A stretch of 64,000 nt of DNA from Bacteroidaceae bacterium (GTDB taxonomy: Bacteria; Bacteroidota; Bacteroidia; Bacteroidales; Bacteroidaceae), in NCBI GenBank assembly GCA_017619585.1, contig JAFZSA010000023.1, positions 62,001 through 126,000 on the forward strand, given 5' to 3'. The position numbers and the translations under genes were made by a program. Below, in pieces: positions 1-8,041 of this stretch. Under the pieces are notes generated by a model. That model ran no database searches, was not told the DNA's origin, and was given only the letters and a program-made list of their open reading frames with translations. The number at the start of each line of letters is the position of its first letter. Position 1 is the first letter of the stretch.

Positions 1-2
1 AT

Positions 3-653
3 AATGTCCGTGGTATTGACATCAGTCATTACCAGACAAACATAAAATGGGAAAAACTCAGAAACGCGTCTATCAATAATGATCCCGTGCGTTTCGTCAT
101 CATAAAGGCTACAGAGGGTCAGGATCTCTATGACGATGATTTTAACGACAACTTCTTTCAAGCCAAGGAGAATGATTTCATACGAGGGGCTTATCACTTC
201 TTTGTTCCTGGTGTAGATCCTGTCAAACAAGCCAATTTCTATTTGCACCAAGTTCATCTGGTTCCTGGTGATTTACCTCCTGTACTTGATATAGAGAAAG
301 ACGGCAAGCTTTCAAAAAAACAACTTCAGAAAGACGTCAAGAAATGGTTGGACATCGTAGAGGCAAAATACGGCGTTAAGCCAATATTATATACAAGCTA
401 CAAATTCAAGAAAGATTTTCTTGATGATCCGGTTTTCAACGAATATCCGTATTGGATTGCACATTATTATATAAATAAACTCGAGTACAAAGGAGATTGG
501 ATAATGTGGCAGCATACTGATTGTGGAAAGGTGGATGGCATAAAGGGATTTGTTGACTGCAACATCTTTAACGGTACGGTCAAAGACCTTGAGGCATTTA
601 CGATACAGGAAAAAGAAGAAGAGATTGAAGAGGAGATAGAAAATATAGATTAG
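3..653 (+). CDS. GH25-family lysozyme (N-terminus outside window)
   Basis: The open frame runs in from the left edge, so the N-terminus and any signal peptide are not visible. The visible part has the GH25 (Chalaropsis-type) muramidase signatures: RGIDISHYQ at the left edge, FVIIKATEG, GAYHFF, the catalytic-type PPVLDIE segment, PILYTSY and YWIAHY, ending with a WQH segment. The family hydrolyses the beta-1,4 bond between N-acetylmuramic acid and N-acetylglucosamine in peptidoglycan. The extreme C-terminus is a Glu-rich tail (KEEEIEEEIENID) not needed for the fold. A GTG at 87 would give a protein lacking the first conserved Asp, so it is not the start. The pseudouridine synthase gene follows after about 40 nt on the same strand. 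Family call is firm; whether it acts in wall turnover or on foreign cells is unknown. Confidence 0.88.
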   Translation, partial: NVRGIDISHYQTNIKWEKLRNASINNDPVRFVIIKATEGQDLYDDDFNDNFFQAKENDFIRGAYHFFVPGVDPVKQANFYLHQVHLVPGDLPPVLDIEKDGKLSKKQLQKDVKKWLDIVEAKYGVKPILYTSYKFKKDFLDDPVFNEYPYWIAHYYINKLEYKGDWIMWQHTDCGKVDGIKGFVDCNIFNGTVKDLEAFTIQEKEEEIEEEIENID

Positions 654-691
654 AGAAAAGGTTATTAAACATAATCACGATTACGATTTAA

Positions 692-1603
692 ATGGGCAGA
701 AACATAACAGGAGAAGAATATTCGGCACAGAAATACATTGAGTTACCCGTCAGGGAACCTCAGGAACTGATGGAATTCTTGATGAAGCAGATGTCTGGCA
801 TCAGCAGAAACCGCGCTAAGGATTTGCTGGCAGGGCATGCTGTTACTGTTGACCGCAAACTTGTAACACAATATAATCACATGCTTAATGTTGGTGAGGT
901 TGTTCGCGTTACACGTCACAAACGCAGTACAGAGCTGATAAACAAGCATATAAAGATTATTTACGAGGACAAAGATATTGTTGTTATAGAAAAACAGCCA
1001 GGCATTCTCAGTATGGCATCTTCTCCCAATCAGTTTTGCGTAAAATCCATTCTTGATGATTATTTCCACAAACGTCATTTCAAGTGCAAAGCTCATGTTG
1101 TGCACCGTTTGGACCGTGAGACTTCAGGATTGATGATTTATGCCAAGAGCATCGAGATGGAACAGATTCTCGAGAATAATTGGCATGACATAGTATATGA
1201 CCGTCGTTACATTGCTGTTCTTTGCGGCAGTATGGGACAAGAAGGTGGAACCGTACATTCATGGCTGAAAGACAACAAGGCATTCTTTACCTATAGCAGT
1301 CCAACGGACAATGGTGGCAAGGAAGCCATCACACATTATCATTGCCTGCAAAAGAACAATGACTACAGCCTTGTTGAGATGCGTCTTGAGACTGGTCGTA
1401 AGAACCAGATACGTGTTCACATGAACGACCTTGGATTCCCTGTTGCAGGTGATACCAAATACGGTAATGGCAGAAATCCCATCGGTCGTTTGGCCTTGCA
1501 TGCCTATCGTCTTAATTTCTACCATCCTCGTACGGGTGAGCCTATGAAATTCGAGACCCCCTTCCCTATTTCATTCAGAAAACTTTTCGAAACTACTAAA
1601 TAA
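692..1603 (+). CDS. RluA-family pseudouridine synthase with S4-like domain
   Basis: The protein (303 aa) isomerises specific uridines in rRNA or tRNA to pseudouridine. Residues about 25-75 resemble an S4 RNA-binding domain (ISRNRAKDLL, then a VGEVVRV strand). The catalytic motif HRLDRETSG lies at 138-146, with Asp141 as the expected nucleophile, and a later GRKNQIRVHM segment is the usual RluA KNQIRxH motif. Length fits RluC/RluD-type enzymes. Target specificity cannot be assigned from sequence. It lies 38 nt after the lysozyme gene and 9 nt before the lipoprotein gene, so co-transcription is likely. Confidence 0.9.
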   Translation: MGRNITGEEYSAQKYIELPVREPQELMEFLMKQMSGISRNRAKDLLAGHAVTVDRKLVTQYNHMLNVGEVVRVTRHKRSTELINKHIKIIYEDKDIVVIEKQPGILSMASSPNQFCVKSILDDYFHKRHFKCKAHVVHRLDRETSGLMIYAKSIEMEQILENNWHDIVYDRRYIAVLCGSMGQEGGTVHSWLKDNKAFFTYSSPTDNGGKEAITHYHCLQKNNDYSLVEMRLETGRKNQIRVHMNDLGFPVAGDTKYGNGRNPIGRLALHAYRLNFYHPRTGEPMKFETPFPISFRKLFETTK

Positions 1604-1612
1604 TAACACGAC

Positions 1613-2269
1613 ATGAAAAAGAATTTATCCATTTTATCAGTTTTTGTGTTTTGTATTGCTCTGTCATCCTGTAAATGCTTTAATTATCAGAAAGATACAA
1701 AGACGGATGCGTCCACTCTTCTTGACAATGCAATAGCAGGAAATACATCCCAGACTACAACGGACCTCTTGGGACGTGTTCTCTCATACCTGCTTAATGG
1801 AAATACCACCAGCAAGGAAAGTATCATAGGAACTTGGAAGTATTCTTCTCCGAAGGTTATCTTCGAAAGCGAGAATATCCTGGCCAAAGTTGGTTCTGAT
1901 ATAGCATCAGAGAAAGTCGAGAAGACCTTGGGCGACCAATTGGAACGCGTAGGCTTTTCTTTGGGCAAGACTGCACTTACATTCAACGCAGACAATACTT
2001 GTAGCTTTACGTTCGGCTCTCGCACATATCCTGGCACCTACAAGTACGACAATTCCACTAACCGTATTACCATTACAGATGCCTTTGGCGTTGGAAATGT
2101 AAAGTGTACGGCTTGCAAGAACGGCAACGAGCTTTATTTGCTCTTCGATTCTGACAAGATTCTGACGCTTATCAACGCCCTTGGAAAATCTACCATTAGC
2201 AATACATCTGCTGCTTCTATACTCAACAGTTACAAGGGTCTGAAGTTGGGTTGGTCTATGACTAAGTGA
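1613..2269 (+). CDS. DUF4923-type lipoprotein
   Basis: A 218-aa putative lipoprotein. It starts with a Lys-Lys-Asn positive end, a hydrophobic stretch and the lipobox ALSSC with Cys20 as the lipidated residue. The mature part contains IIGTWKYSSPKVIFESENIL, a coiled or helical middle and a beta-rich lipocalin-like half (LTFNADNTCSFTFG, GTYKYD, GNELYLLFDSDKIL) typical of the Bacteroidetes DUF4923 family. No catalytic residues are evident. It starts 9 nt after the pseudouridine synthase gene. Function is unknown; the DUF assignment is from memory of the family and should be tested by an HMM search. Confidence 0.75.
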   Translation: MKKNLSILSVFVFCIALSSCKCFNYQKDTKTDASTLLDNAIAGNTSQTTTDLLGRVLSYLLNGNTTSKESIIGTWKYSSPKVIFESENILAKVGSDIASEKVEKTLGDQLERVGFSLGKTALTFNADNTCSFTFGSRTYPGTYKYDNSTNRITITDAFGVGNVKCTACKNGNELYLLFDSDKILTLINALGKSTISNTSAASILNSYKGLKLGWSMTK

Positions 2270-2295
2270 TTTTCTTACAGAAAATAAATATAACT

Positions 2296-2327
2296 TTTGG
2301 ATGTGTGTCGAATAATTTGTAATTTTG
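2296..2327 (+). promoter_or_regulatory. Bacteroidetes-type promoter of pheT
   Basis: A TTTG -33 box at 2296-2299 and a TAATTTTG -7 box (consensus TAnnTTTG) at 2320-2327 are separated by 20 nt. Transcription would start near 2333, leaving a leader of about 27 nt before the pheT ATG at 2361. Confidence 0.75.
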
Positions 2328-2360
2328 CACCTCGAAAAAAAACAACTCTTTTTTTAAACA

Positions 2361-4868
2361 ATGAATATATCTTATAAATGGCTTCGTGAATACGTCGAGA
2401 CAGATCTCACTGCACAGCAGGTGGCAGATGCACTTACCAGTGCCGGCTTGGAGGTTGATGGCGTAGAGGAAGTTCAGAGTATAAAGGGAGGCTTGGAAGG
2501 CCTTTGGATTGGTAAAGTACTAACTTGTGAGGTTCATCCCAACAGTGACCACATGCATATCTGCACTGTGGATGTTGCACAGGGCGAGCCCCTTCAGATT
2601 GTTTGTGGCGCTCCTAACGTAGCCGCAGGTCAGAAAGTTATTGTAGCTGTTGTCGGAACCAAGTTGTATGATGGCGATGAATGCTTTACCATCAAGCGCA
2701 GCAAGTTGCGTGGTGTAGAGAGCTTTGGTATGATCTGTGCCGAGGATGAAATAGGAATCGGTAATGACCATAACGGAATCATCGTTCTTCCAGACGACGC
2801 AGTTGTTGGTACGCCTGCTGCCAAATACTACAACATAGAGAGTGACTATGTTATCGAGGTTGATATTACTCCCAACCGTGCTGATGCTTGCAGCCACTAT
2901 GGTGTTGCACGCGACCTCTATGCATGGCTCATCCAGAACGGTTACAAGACCAGCCTGAAGCGTCCTTCTTGCGACGACTTCAAGGTTGATGACGAATCTC
3001 TGCCCATCGCCATTGATGTACAGAATGCTGAGGCTTGTCCCCGTTACTGTGCTGTTTCACTCACAGGATGCCAGGTTAAGGAGAGTCCTGAGTGGTTGCA
3101 GAACAAGTTGCGTGTCATAGGCCTGCGTCCTATCAACAATATTGTAGACATCACCAACTACATCATGATGGCATACGGCCAGCCCCTTCATTGCTTTGAT
3201 GCAGATATGATTCTGGGCAAGAAGGTTGTTGTCAAGACAATGCCCGATGGCACTCCCTTCATCACTCTTGATGGCGAGGAGCACAAGCTCTCAGACCGTG
3301 ACCTGGCTATCTGCAATGCAGAAGAGCCTATGTGTATTGCCGGTGTCTTCGGGGGTAAGGGAAGCGGTACTTATGACAGCACCGTTAATGTATTACTGGA
3401 GAGTGCTTACTTCAATCCTACATGGATTCGTAAGAGTGCACGCCGTCATGGTCTCAGCACAGATGCCAGCTTCCGTTTCGAGCGTGGTATCGATCCCAAC
3501 GGTCAGCTTTACGCCCTCAAGCAGGCTGCTATTCTTGCTAAGGAACTGGCAGGTGCCAAGGTAAGCATGCAGATTGTGGATGTATATCCCAATCCCCTAC
3601 CCGACTTTAACGTTTCTCTGAAATATGACTATGTTGATGCTCTCATTGGCAAGCACATTCCTGCAGAGACCATCAAGAGCATTGTCACTAGCCTTGAGAT
3701 GAAGATTCAGAACGAGACTGCAGAAGGTCTTGACCTGATTGTTCCGGCCTACCGCGTGGATGTTCAGCGCCCCTGTGACGTTGTAGAGGATATTCTGCGT
3801 ATCTACGGCTACAACAACATAGAGATTCCTTCAACCCTCAAGAGCAGTCTTTCCGTTAAGGGCGACCCTGATAAGAGCCACAAGCTGCAGAACCTTGTTG
3901 GCGAGCAGCTGGTTGGTGCCGGTTTCCGCGAGATTCTGAACAACAGCCTCCAGCGTGGTGCCTACTACGATGGTTTGGAAAGTTATAAGAGCGAGAACCT
4001 TGTCAAGCTGCTCAATCCCCTCAGCCAGGATCTTAACTCATTGCGTCAGACCCTTCTCTTTGGTGGTTTGGAGAGCATTGCACGTAATACCAACTACAGA
4101 AATGCCGACCTCAAGTTCTTCGAGTTCGGTAACTGCTATAAGTTCCAGGTCGAGAAGCGTTGCGCCGATATCATTCCAGGTGTCAGCAGCAGTCGTGACC
4201 CCGAGGTTATCAAGCACGTCCTTGATGCTTATTCTGAGGATTATCACCTTGGCCTTTGGGTAACTGGCAAGCGTGTTAGCGGCAGTTGGGCTCATGCAGA
4301 CGAGGAAAGCTCATTCTATGAACTGAAGGCATACGTCCTGAATATCATCAGCCGTCTTGGTGTTCCCATGGGCATGTTGGTATTTGCTGAAGGCAACTCT
4401 GATATCTATGACAAGAGCATTCAGATTCAGAACCGTGGTGGTAAGGTGCTCGTCGAGATGGGTATTGTTAGCCACAAGATTCTGAAGGGCTTTGGTATCT
4501 CTGCTCCTGTTTACTTCGCAGACTTGCGTTGGAAGCAGCTCATGAAGACCATCAAGAATCAGGCTGTTACTTATACGGAAATTAGCAAGTTCCCTGCTGT
4601 TAGTCGTGACTTGGCTCTCTTGCTTGACGAGAGCGTTGAGTTCGAGCAGATCGAGAAGATTGCCTACCAGACAGAGAAGAAACTCCTCAAGGGTGTTAAG
4701 CTCTTTGACGTCTATGAGGGCGACAAGCTGCCTCAGGGTAAGAAGTCATACGCAGTCAACTTCATCCTGCAGGATAACGAGAAGACGCTCAATGACAAGC
4801 AGATTGATGCCATCATGCAGAAACTGATTCAGAACCTTACCACTCAGCTGAAAGCAGAATTGAGATAA
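2361..4868 (+). CDS. pheT: Phenylalanine-tRNA ligase beta subunit
   Basis: The protein (835 aa, near the roughly 820 aa usual for the family) is the beta subunit of cytosolic phenylalanyl-tRNA synthetase, which charges tRNA-Phe. It opens with MNISYKWLREYV, typical of PheT. The N-terminal EMAP-like tRNA-binding domain is at about 40-150 (HPNSDHMHICTVDV, VCGAPN). The B3/B4 editing region follows at about 210-400 (RPINNIVDITNYIM, GQPLHCFD, ARRHGLSTDASFRFERGID). The B5, catalytic-like and C-terminal FDX-ACB anticodon-binding domains come after that (FPAVSRDLALLLDE near the end). pheS is not in the window. It has its own promoter. The YebC-type gene follows across a repeat-bearing 141-nt gap. Confidence 0.97.
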   Translation: MNISYKWLREYVETDLTAQQVADALTSAGLEVDGVEEVQSIKGGLEGLWIGKVLTCEVHPNSDHMHICTVDVAQGEPLQIVCGAPNVAAGQKVIVAVVGTKLYDGDECFTIKRSKLRGVESFGMICAEDEIGIGNDHNGIIVLPDDAVVGTPAAKYYNIESDYVIEVDITPNRADACSHYGVARDLYAWLIQNGYKTSLKRPSCDDFKVDDESLPIAIDVQNAEACPRYCAVSLTGCQVKESPEWLQNKLRVIGLRPINNIVDITNYIMMAYGQPLHCFDADMILGKKVVVKTMPDGTPFITLDGEEHKLSDRDLAICNAEEPMCIAGVFGGKGSGTYDSTVNVLLESAYFNPTWIRKSARRHGLSTDASFRFERGIDPNGQLYALKQAAILAKELAGAKVSMQIVDVYPNPLPDFNVSLKYDYVDALIGKHIPAETIKSIVTSLEMKIQNETAEGLDLIVPAYRVDVQRPCDVVEDILRIYGYNNIEIPSTLKSSLSVKGDPDKSHKLQNLVGEQLVGAGFREILNNSLQRGAYYDGLESYKSENLVKLLNPLSQDLNSLRQTLLFGGLESIARNTNYRNADLKFFEFGNCYKFQVEKRCADIIPGVSSSRDPEVIKHVLDAYSEDYHLGLWVTGKRVSGSWAHADEESSFYELKAYVLNIISRLGVPMGMLVFAEGNSDIYDKSIQIQNRGGKVLVEMGIVSHKILKGFGISAPVYFADLRWKQLMKTIKNQAVTYTEISKFPAVSRDLALLLDESVEFEQIEKIAYQTEKKLLKGVKLFDVYEGDKLPQGKKSYAVNFILQDNEKTLNDKQIDAIMQKLIQNLTTQLKAELR

Positions 4869-5009
4869 AGCCCCCTCTATCTCCCCCCTTGGGGGAGGAA
4901 AGGCGGCCCAAAAAGATGTCGTAATAACGTAATAACGATATAACGTAATAACGAAAAGGCCGCCAATCGAAATAACGAAATAACGTAATAACGAAAATAA
5001 AATCAAAAT
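4869..5009. repeat. Mosaic intergenic repeat: C/G hairpin plus gtaataacg tandem repeat
   Basis: This gap has three parts. First is a C-rich/G-rich hairpin at 4882-4897. Second is a perfect 7-bp inverted repeat, GGCGGCC near 4902 against GGCCGCC near 4960. Third, inside and after that repeat, are several copies of a gtaataacg/ataacga unit, running to about 4998. Short minus-strand frames across it only translate the repeat. The same module types recur after cinA at 8516-8634. No promoter box was found; YebC may be transcribed from the pheT promoter. Confidence 0.7.
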
Positions 5010-5753
5010 ATGGGAAGAGCATTTGAATATCGTAAAGCTACAAAGCTTAAGAGATGGGGCCATATGGCCAAGACATTTACTCGTCTGGGCAAGCAGATTG
5101 CCATAGCCGTTAAGGCTGGTGGTCCAGAGCCCGAGAACAACCCCTCACTGCGTTCTATCATTGCTGTCTGCAAGCGCGAGAACATGCCGAAGGATAACAT
5201 CGAGCGTGCTATCAAGAACGCTATGGGTAAGGACCAGAGCGACTACAAGTCTGTAACATACGAAGGATACGGCCCTCACGGAGTTGCTATATTCGTTGAT
5301 ACACTTACAGACAACACCACACGTACCGTTGCCGACGTTCGTAGCGTCTTCAACAAGTTCAGCGGTAACATGGGTACAACAGGTTCTCTGGCATTCCTTT
5401 TCGACCACAAGTGCGTGTTCACCTTCAAGAAGAAGGCTGATATGGACATGGACGACTTCATCCTTGAGATGATTGACTGTGGTGTTGAGGAGGAATATGA
5501 TGAGGAATACGACGAGGAGAAGGATGTAACCACCATTACTATCTATGGTGAGCCCACCAGCTACAATGAGATTCAGAAGAAGCTCGAGGCTGATGGTTTC
5601 GAGGATGTCGGTGGTGAGTTCACTTACATCCCCAACGATCTGAAGGACGTAACACCTGAGCAGCGCGAGACTATCAACAAGATGGTTGAGAAGTTGGAGG
5701 AGTTTGATGATGTTCAGACCGTGTATACCAACATGAAGCCTGAGGAGGAATAA
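5010..5753 (+). CDS. YebC/PmpR family transcriptional regulator (TACO1-like)
   Basis: The protein (247 aa) starts MGRAFEYRKATKLKRWG and HMAKTFTRLGKQI, then carries NPSLRSIIAVCKRENMPKDNIERAI, GPHGVAIFVDTLTDN and NKFSGNMGTTGSLAFLF. These are hallmarks of the YebC/TACO1 family, whose members bind DNA as regulators or assist translation of proline-rich stretches on the ribosome. An unusually acidic EEEYDEEYDEEKD segment sits around residues 155-167. A strong terminator hairpin follows 25 nt after the stop. It follows pheT on the same strand. Confidence 0.93.
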   Translation: MGRAFEYRKATKLKRWGHMAKTFTRLGKQIAIAVKAGGPEPENNPSLRSIIAVCKRENMPKDNIERAIKNAMGKDQSDYKSVTYEGYGPHGVAIFVDTLTDNTTRTVADVRSVFNKFSGNMGTTGSLAFLFDHKCVFTFKKKADMDMDDFILEMIDCGVEEEYDEEYDEEKDVTTITIYGEPTSYNEIQKKLEADGFEDVGGEFTYIPNDLKDVTPEQRETINKMVEKLEEFDDVQTVYTNMKPEEE

Positions 5754-5777
5754 TCTCCCCTACCCTCACACAATAAC

Positions 5778-5812
5778 AAACCCTTCCGGATTCTTTCTGG
5801 AAGGGTTTATTA
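5778..5812 (+). terminator. Rho-independent terminator after the YebC gene
   Basis: AAACCCTTCC (5778-5787) pairs perfectly with GGAAGGGTTT (5799-5808) across an 11-nt loop, and a T-rich stretch follows. The A-run on the left arm means it could also work for dnaB on the minus strand. Confidence 0.85.
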
Positions 5813-5815
5813 TTT

Positions 5816-5860
5816 GGTTAGCGGTTAGCGAAAGTTCCCCCTAAAGGGGGTTAGGGGGTC
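5816..5860. repeat. GGTTAGCG repeat plus C/G hairpin in the convergent YebC-dnaB gap
   Basis: A doubled GGTTAGCG unit (5816-5830) is followed by a hairpin CCCCC-taaa-GGGGG (about 5837-5850) and another G-run ending near 5858. The GGTTAGCG doublet recurs at 27692-27706, also in a convergent gap. Confidence 0.65.
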
Positions 5861-7411
5861 TTAGAATGGTGGATTATCCCCCGCCTGTAACTGGGCAAAT
5901 GGCGGCTCCTCAGTATTCAGCTGCTGCTGCGTCTGAGCCAACTCCTCAGGGCTGAGTTTTTCTGAAACGAATCGTCCGCCCATATCACTTGATGTCTCGC
6001 CTGGCAAGGGGATGTGTGTCACCAAATCCTCAAAGCGGGCAAACTCACTCTTGAACTGCAGCTTGATATCACCTACCTGACCGTTACGATGCTTGGCAAT
6101 AATGAACTGTGCAAGTCCCTTCCAACTCTGCCCCGACTGGTCCGTATATATGTGATAGTATTCTGGACGGTGGATAAAGCAAACAATGTCGGCATCCTGC
6201 TCAATGGCTCCTGATTCACGAAGGTCGCTCAGCTGCGGACGCTTACCTTCCTCACCCTCACGGTTTTCAACTCCACGGTTCAACTGGCTTAGGGCAATAA
6301 TGGGAATGTTCAACTCCTTGGCCAGTCCCTTCAGTGAACGGCTGATGGTAGAAACCTCTTCCTGACGGCTGTTGATATTCAATCCGCTGGCATGCATCAG
6401 CTGCAGGTAGTCAATCATGATAATCTTTACGCCATGCTCACGTACCAGGCGGCGAGCCTTTGTCTGTAGCTCAAAGACTGTCAGCTGTGGCGTATCATCC
6501 ACATAAATGGGCGCATCCCATAGTTGACGTACTCGGGCATCCAGCTGTCCCCACTCGTAGGGCTGCAGCTGAGCGCTACGTAGTTTCTCACCACTTATCT
6601 CACTTACGTTAACCATCAGACGTTGCACCAACTGCTCGTTGCTCATCTCAAGGGAGAACATAGCAACCGGCATACCGTTGTCAACAGCCATACGCTTAAG
6701 CATACTCAGCACAAAGGCCGTTTTACCCATGGCAGGACGGGCAGCAATGATAATCAAGTCGCTGTTCTGCCATCCGCTGGTCATCTTGTCCAGTTCCTCA
6801 AATCCTGTGCTCAGACCACTTAATCCACCTTCGCGGGCCGCGGCCTGCTTCAGCAGTTTATATACATTGTCAATGACAGGGTTAATCTGAGTATAGTCCT
6901 TCTTCAGGTTTTTCTGAGATATTGAGAAGAGCTGACTTTCAGCCGTTTGCATTAGGTCTGCTACATCAATTGTTGAATCAAACGCTTGTGTCTGAATATA
7001 ACTGGCAAAGGTAATAAGTTGGCGTGCCAGAGACTTCTGGGCAATAACTTTGGCATGGTACAGAATGTGAGCACTGCTGGCCACTTCCGCATTTATCTGC
7101 ATCAGGTAGGTGTTGCCACCTGCATCTTCCAGCAGACCCGTGCGTTCCAGCTGATCGCAGACCGTCATAATATCCACAGGCTTCTGCTCCACGTTCAGAG
7201 TCTGTATAGCCTGGAATATCAATTGATGGCGTTTGTCGTAGAAACTCTCCGGTTTCAGGATTTCTGCTACCTGTCCCCATGCTTCCTGTTCCACCATCAG
7301 AGCACCTATCACAGCCACCTCCATATCCAGGCTCTGTGGCTGCTTGTGACCGTACTGGTCCACGCTTGGCACCTCAACAATCTTCGTCGTCTGCTTTCTT
7401 CTCTCTGCCAT
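5861..7411 (-). CDS. dnaB: Replicative DNA helicase DnaB
   Basis: DnaB is the hexameric 5'-3' helicase that drives the replication fork. The N-terminal DnaB domain (LDMEVAVIGALMVEQ, then FYDKRHQLIFQAI) loads primase. The RecA-like C-terminal domain shows Walker A in ARPAMGKT, Walker B IIMIDYLQLM, and the RESGAIEQDADIVCFIHR segment near the end. The frame is open to 7453, but the promoter -7 box lies at 7443-7450, so an upstream Met there could not be translated. The ATG at 7409-7411 (MAERRKQTTK) gives 516 aa and a leader of about 25 nt. No intein is present. It ends in a convergent gap against the YebC gene. Confidence 0.95.
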   Translation of the reverse strand: MAERRKQTTKIVEVPSVDQYGHKQPQSLDMEVAVIGALMVEQEAWGQVAEILKPESFYDKRHQLIFQAIQTLNVEQKPVDIMTVCDQLERTGLLEDAGGNTYLMQINAEVASSAHILYHAKVIAQKSLARQLITFASYIQTQAFDSTIDVADLMQTAESQLFSISQKNLKKDYTQINPVIDNVYKLLKQAAAREGGLSGLSTGFEELDKMTSGWQNSDLIIIAARPAMGKTAFVLSMLKRMAVDNGMPVAMFSLEMSNEQLVQRLMVNVSEISGEKLRSAQLQPYEWGQLDARVRQLWDAPIYVDDTPQLTVFELQTKARRLVREHGVKIIMIDYLQLMHASGLNINSRQEEVSTISRSLKGLAKELNIPIIALSQLNRGVENREGEEGKRPQLSDLRESGAIEQDADIVCFIHRPEYYHIYTDQSGQSWKGLAQFIIAKHRNGQVGDIKLQFKSEFARFEDLVTHIPLPGETSSDMGGRFVSEKLSPEELAQTQQQLNTEEPPFAQLQAGDNPPF

Positions 7412-7442
7412 TAATTTACGTTCAGTTTTTAATTCAACCATG

Positions 7443-7450
7443 CAAAGATA
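7443..7450 (-). promoter_or_regulatory. -7 box of the dnaB promoter
   Basis: TATCTTTG on the minus strand matches TAnnTTTG. It sits 32 nt upstream of the chosen dnaB start and overlaps the longest possible ORF start, which decides the start choice. No clear -33 TTG was seen. Confidence 0.6.
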
Positions 7451-7605
7451 CATAATTTATTTTTGTGTTGATATAGTAAAGGCGAAATTTATTTTTGATT
7501 CCTATTATACACATGGTATTAGGCGATTATTTCTTGTTAAACTTCTCTTCTTACTCCGCTGCCATAAGTAGGCATTATCAACCATTCACATTTTCTCGTC
7601 AATAG

Positions 7606-7690
7606 CAACATGCCGTTTCTCTCTGAGTGATACGGCATGTTGCTGTCAGAGAAACGGCCTTTCTCTGGTAGAGATACGGTAAAGAGGTCA
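7606..7690. repeat. Dispersed palindromic element, copy A
   Basis: CAACATGCCGT (7606-7616) and ACGGCATGTTG (7632-7642) form a perfect 11-bp inverted repeat. GAGTGATACGGC (7625-7636) is the core shared with copies B (22276-22370) and C (59351-59420). AGAGAAACGGCC and TTTCTCT follow. Confidence 0.8.
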
Positions 7691-7849
7691 AAAGTACCTA
7701 AGGAGTGCCTCATGTTTACCTCGTGTTCGAAAACAAGAGGTAAAACGCACGTTTGATAATAGGAATTATGAGCGTATATCAACGTTTCATCTACGAACCA
7801 TCTCCGAGGGCATAAACTTCTCTTTAATTATTTGTCGCCTATCATCCTT

Positions 7850-7940
7850 CAGTACTCAGCCTAAAATACTCGAATACTCTCGTTGGAGGACTGGAGTACT
7901 CACGTTAAAGTACTTGAGTACTCTCGAAGGAGTACTGAAC
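7850..7940. repeat. Cluster of AGTACTC-like units
   Basis: Within 90 nt there are about seven occurrences of (A/G)(A/G)TACT(C/T/G), several as GAGTACTC or AGTACT palindromes, spaced irregularly by about 8-20 nt. No coding frame explains them. Confidence 0.6.
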
Positions 7941-8011
7941 TTACTAAATCTAAACAGTTACTTCGTCTCGAAAAAAAAAACAAATTACTTCTTTTTGCTC
8001 TCTACTTTTCG

Positions 8012-8019
8012 TAACTTTG
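8012..8019 (+). promoter_or_regulatory. -7 box of the cinA promoter
   Basis: TAACTTTG matches TAnnTTTG 22 nt upstream of the ATG at 8042. The expected start of transcription is near 8025. Confidence 0.6.
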
Positions 8020-8041
8020 TCACGCTAAAACATAAAAGAAG

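Larger units (their letters stand above)
7412..8041. other. 630-nt divergent gap between dnaB and cinA
   Basis: It contains the dnaB -7 box, palindromic repeat copy A (7606-7690), a cluster of AGTACTC-like units (7850-7940), a run of ten A at 7971-7980 and the cinA -7 box. The only sizeable frame (minus strand, 7537-7782) crosses the palindromic repeat, has no recognisable protein features and is not considered a gene. Confidence 0.7.

Noticed and set aside
4918..5000. Possible CRISPR array
   Set aside because: The repeated unit is about 9 nt and directly tandem, without regular 30-nt unique spacers, and no cas genes are present.
4746..5063. Minus-strand frames across the pheT-YebC gap
   Set aside because: They translate the gtaataacg tandem repeat (YVIT-type repeats) and run into pheT antisense; not genes.
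7537..7782. Minus-strand frame of 81 codons in the dnaB-cinA gap
   Set aside because: It crosses the palindromic repeat, has no recognisable domain or promoter, and its sequence is explained by the repeat.
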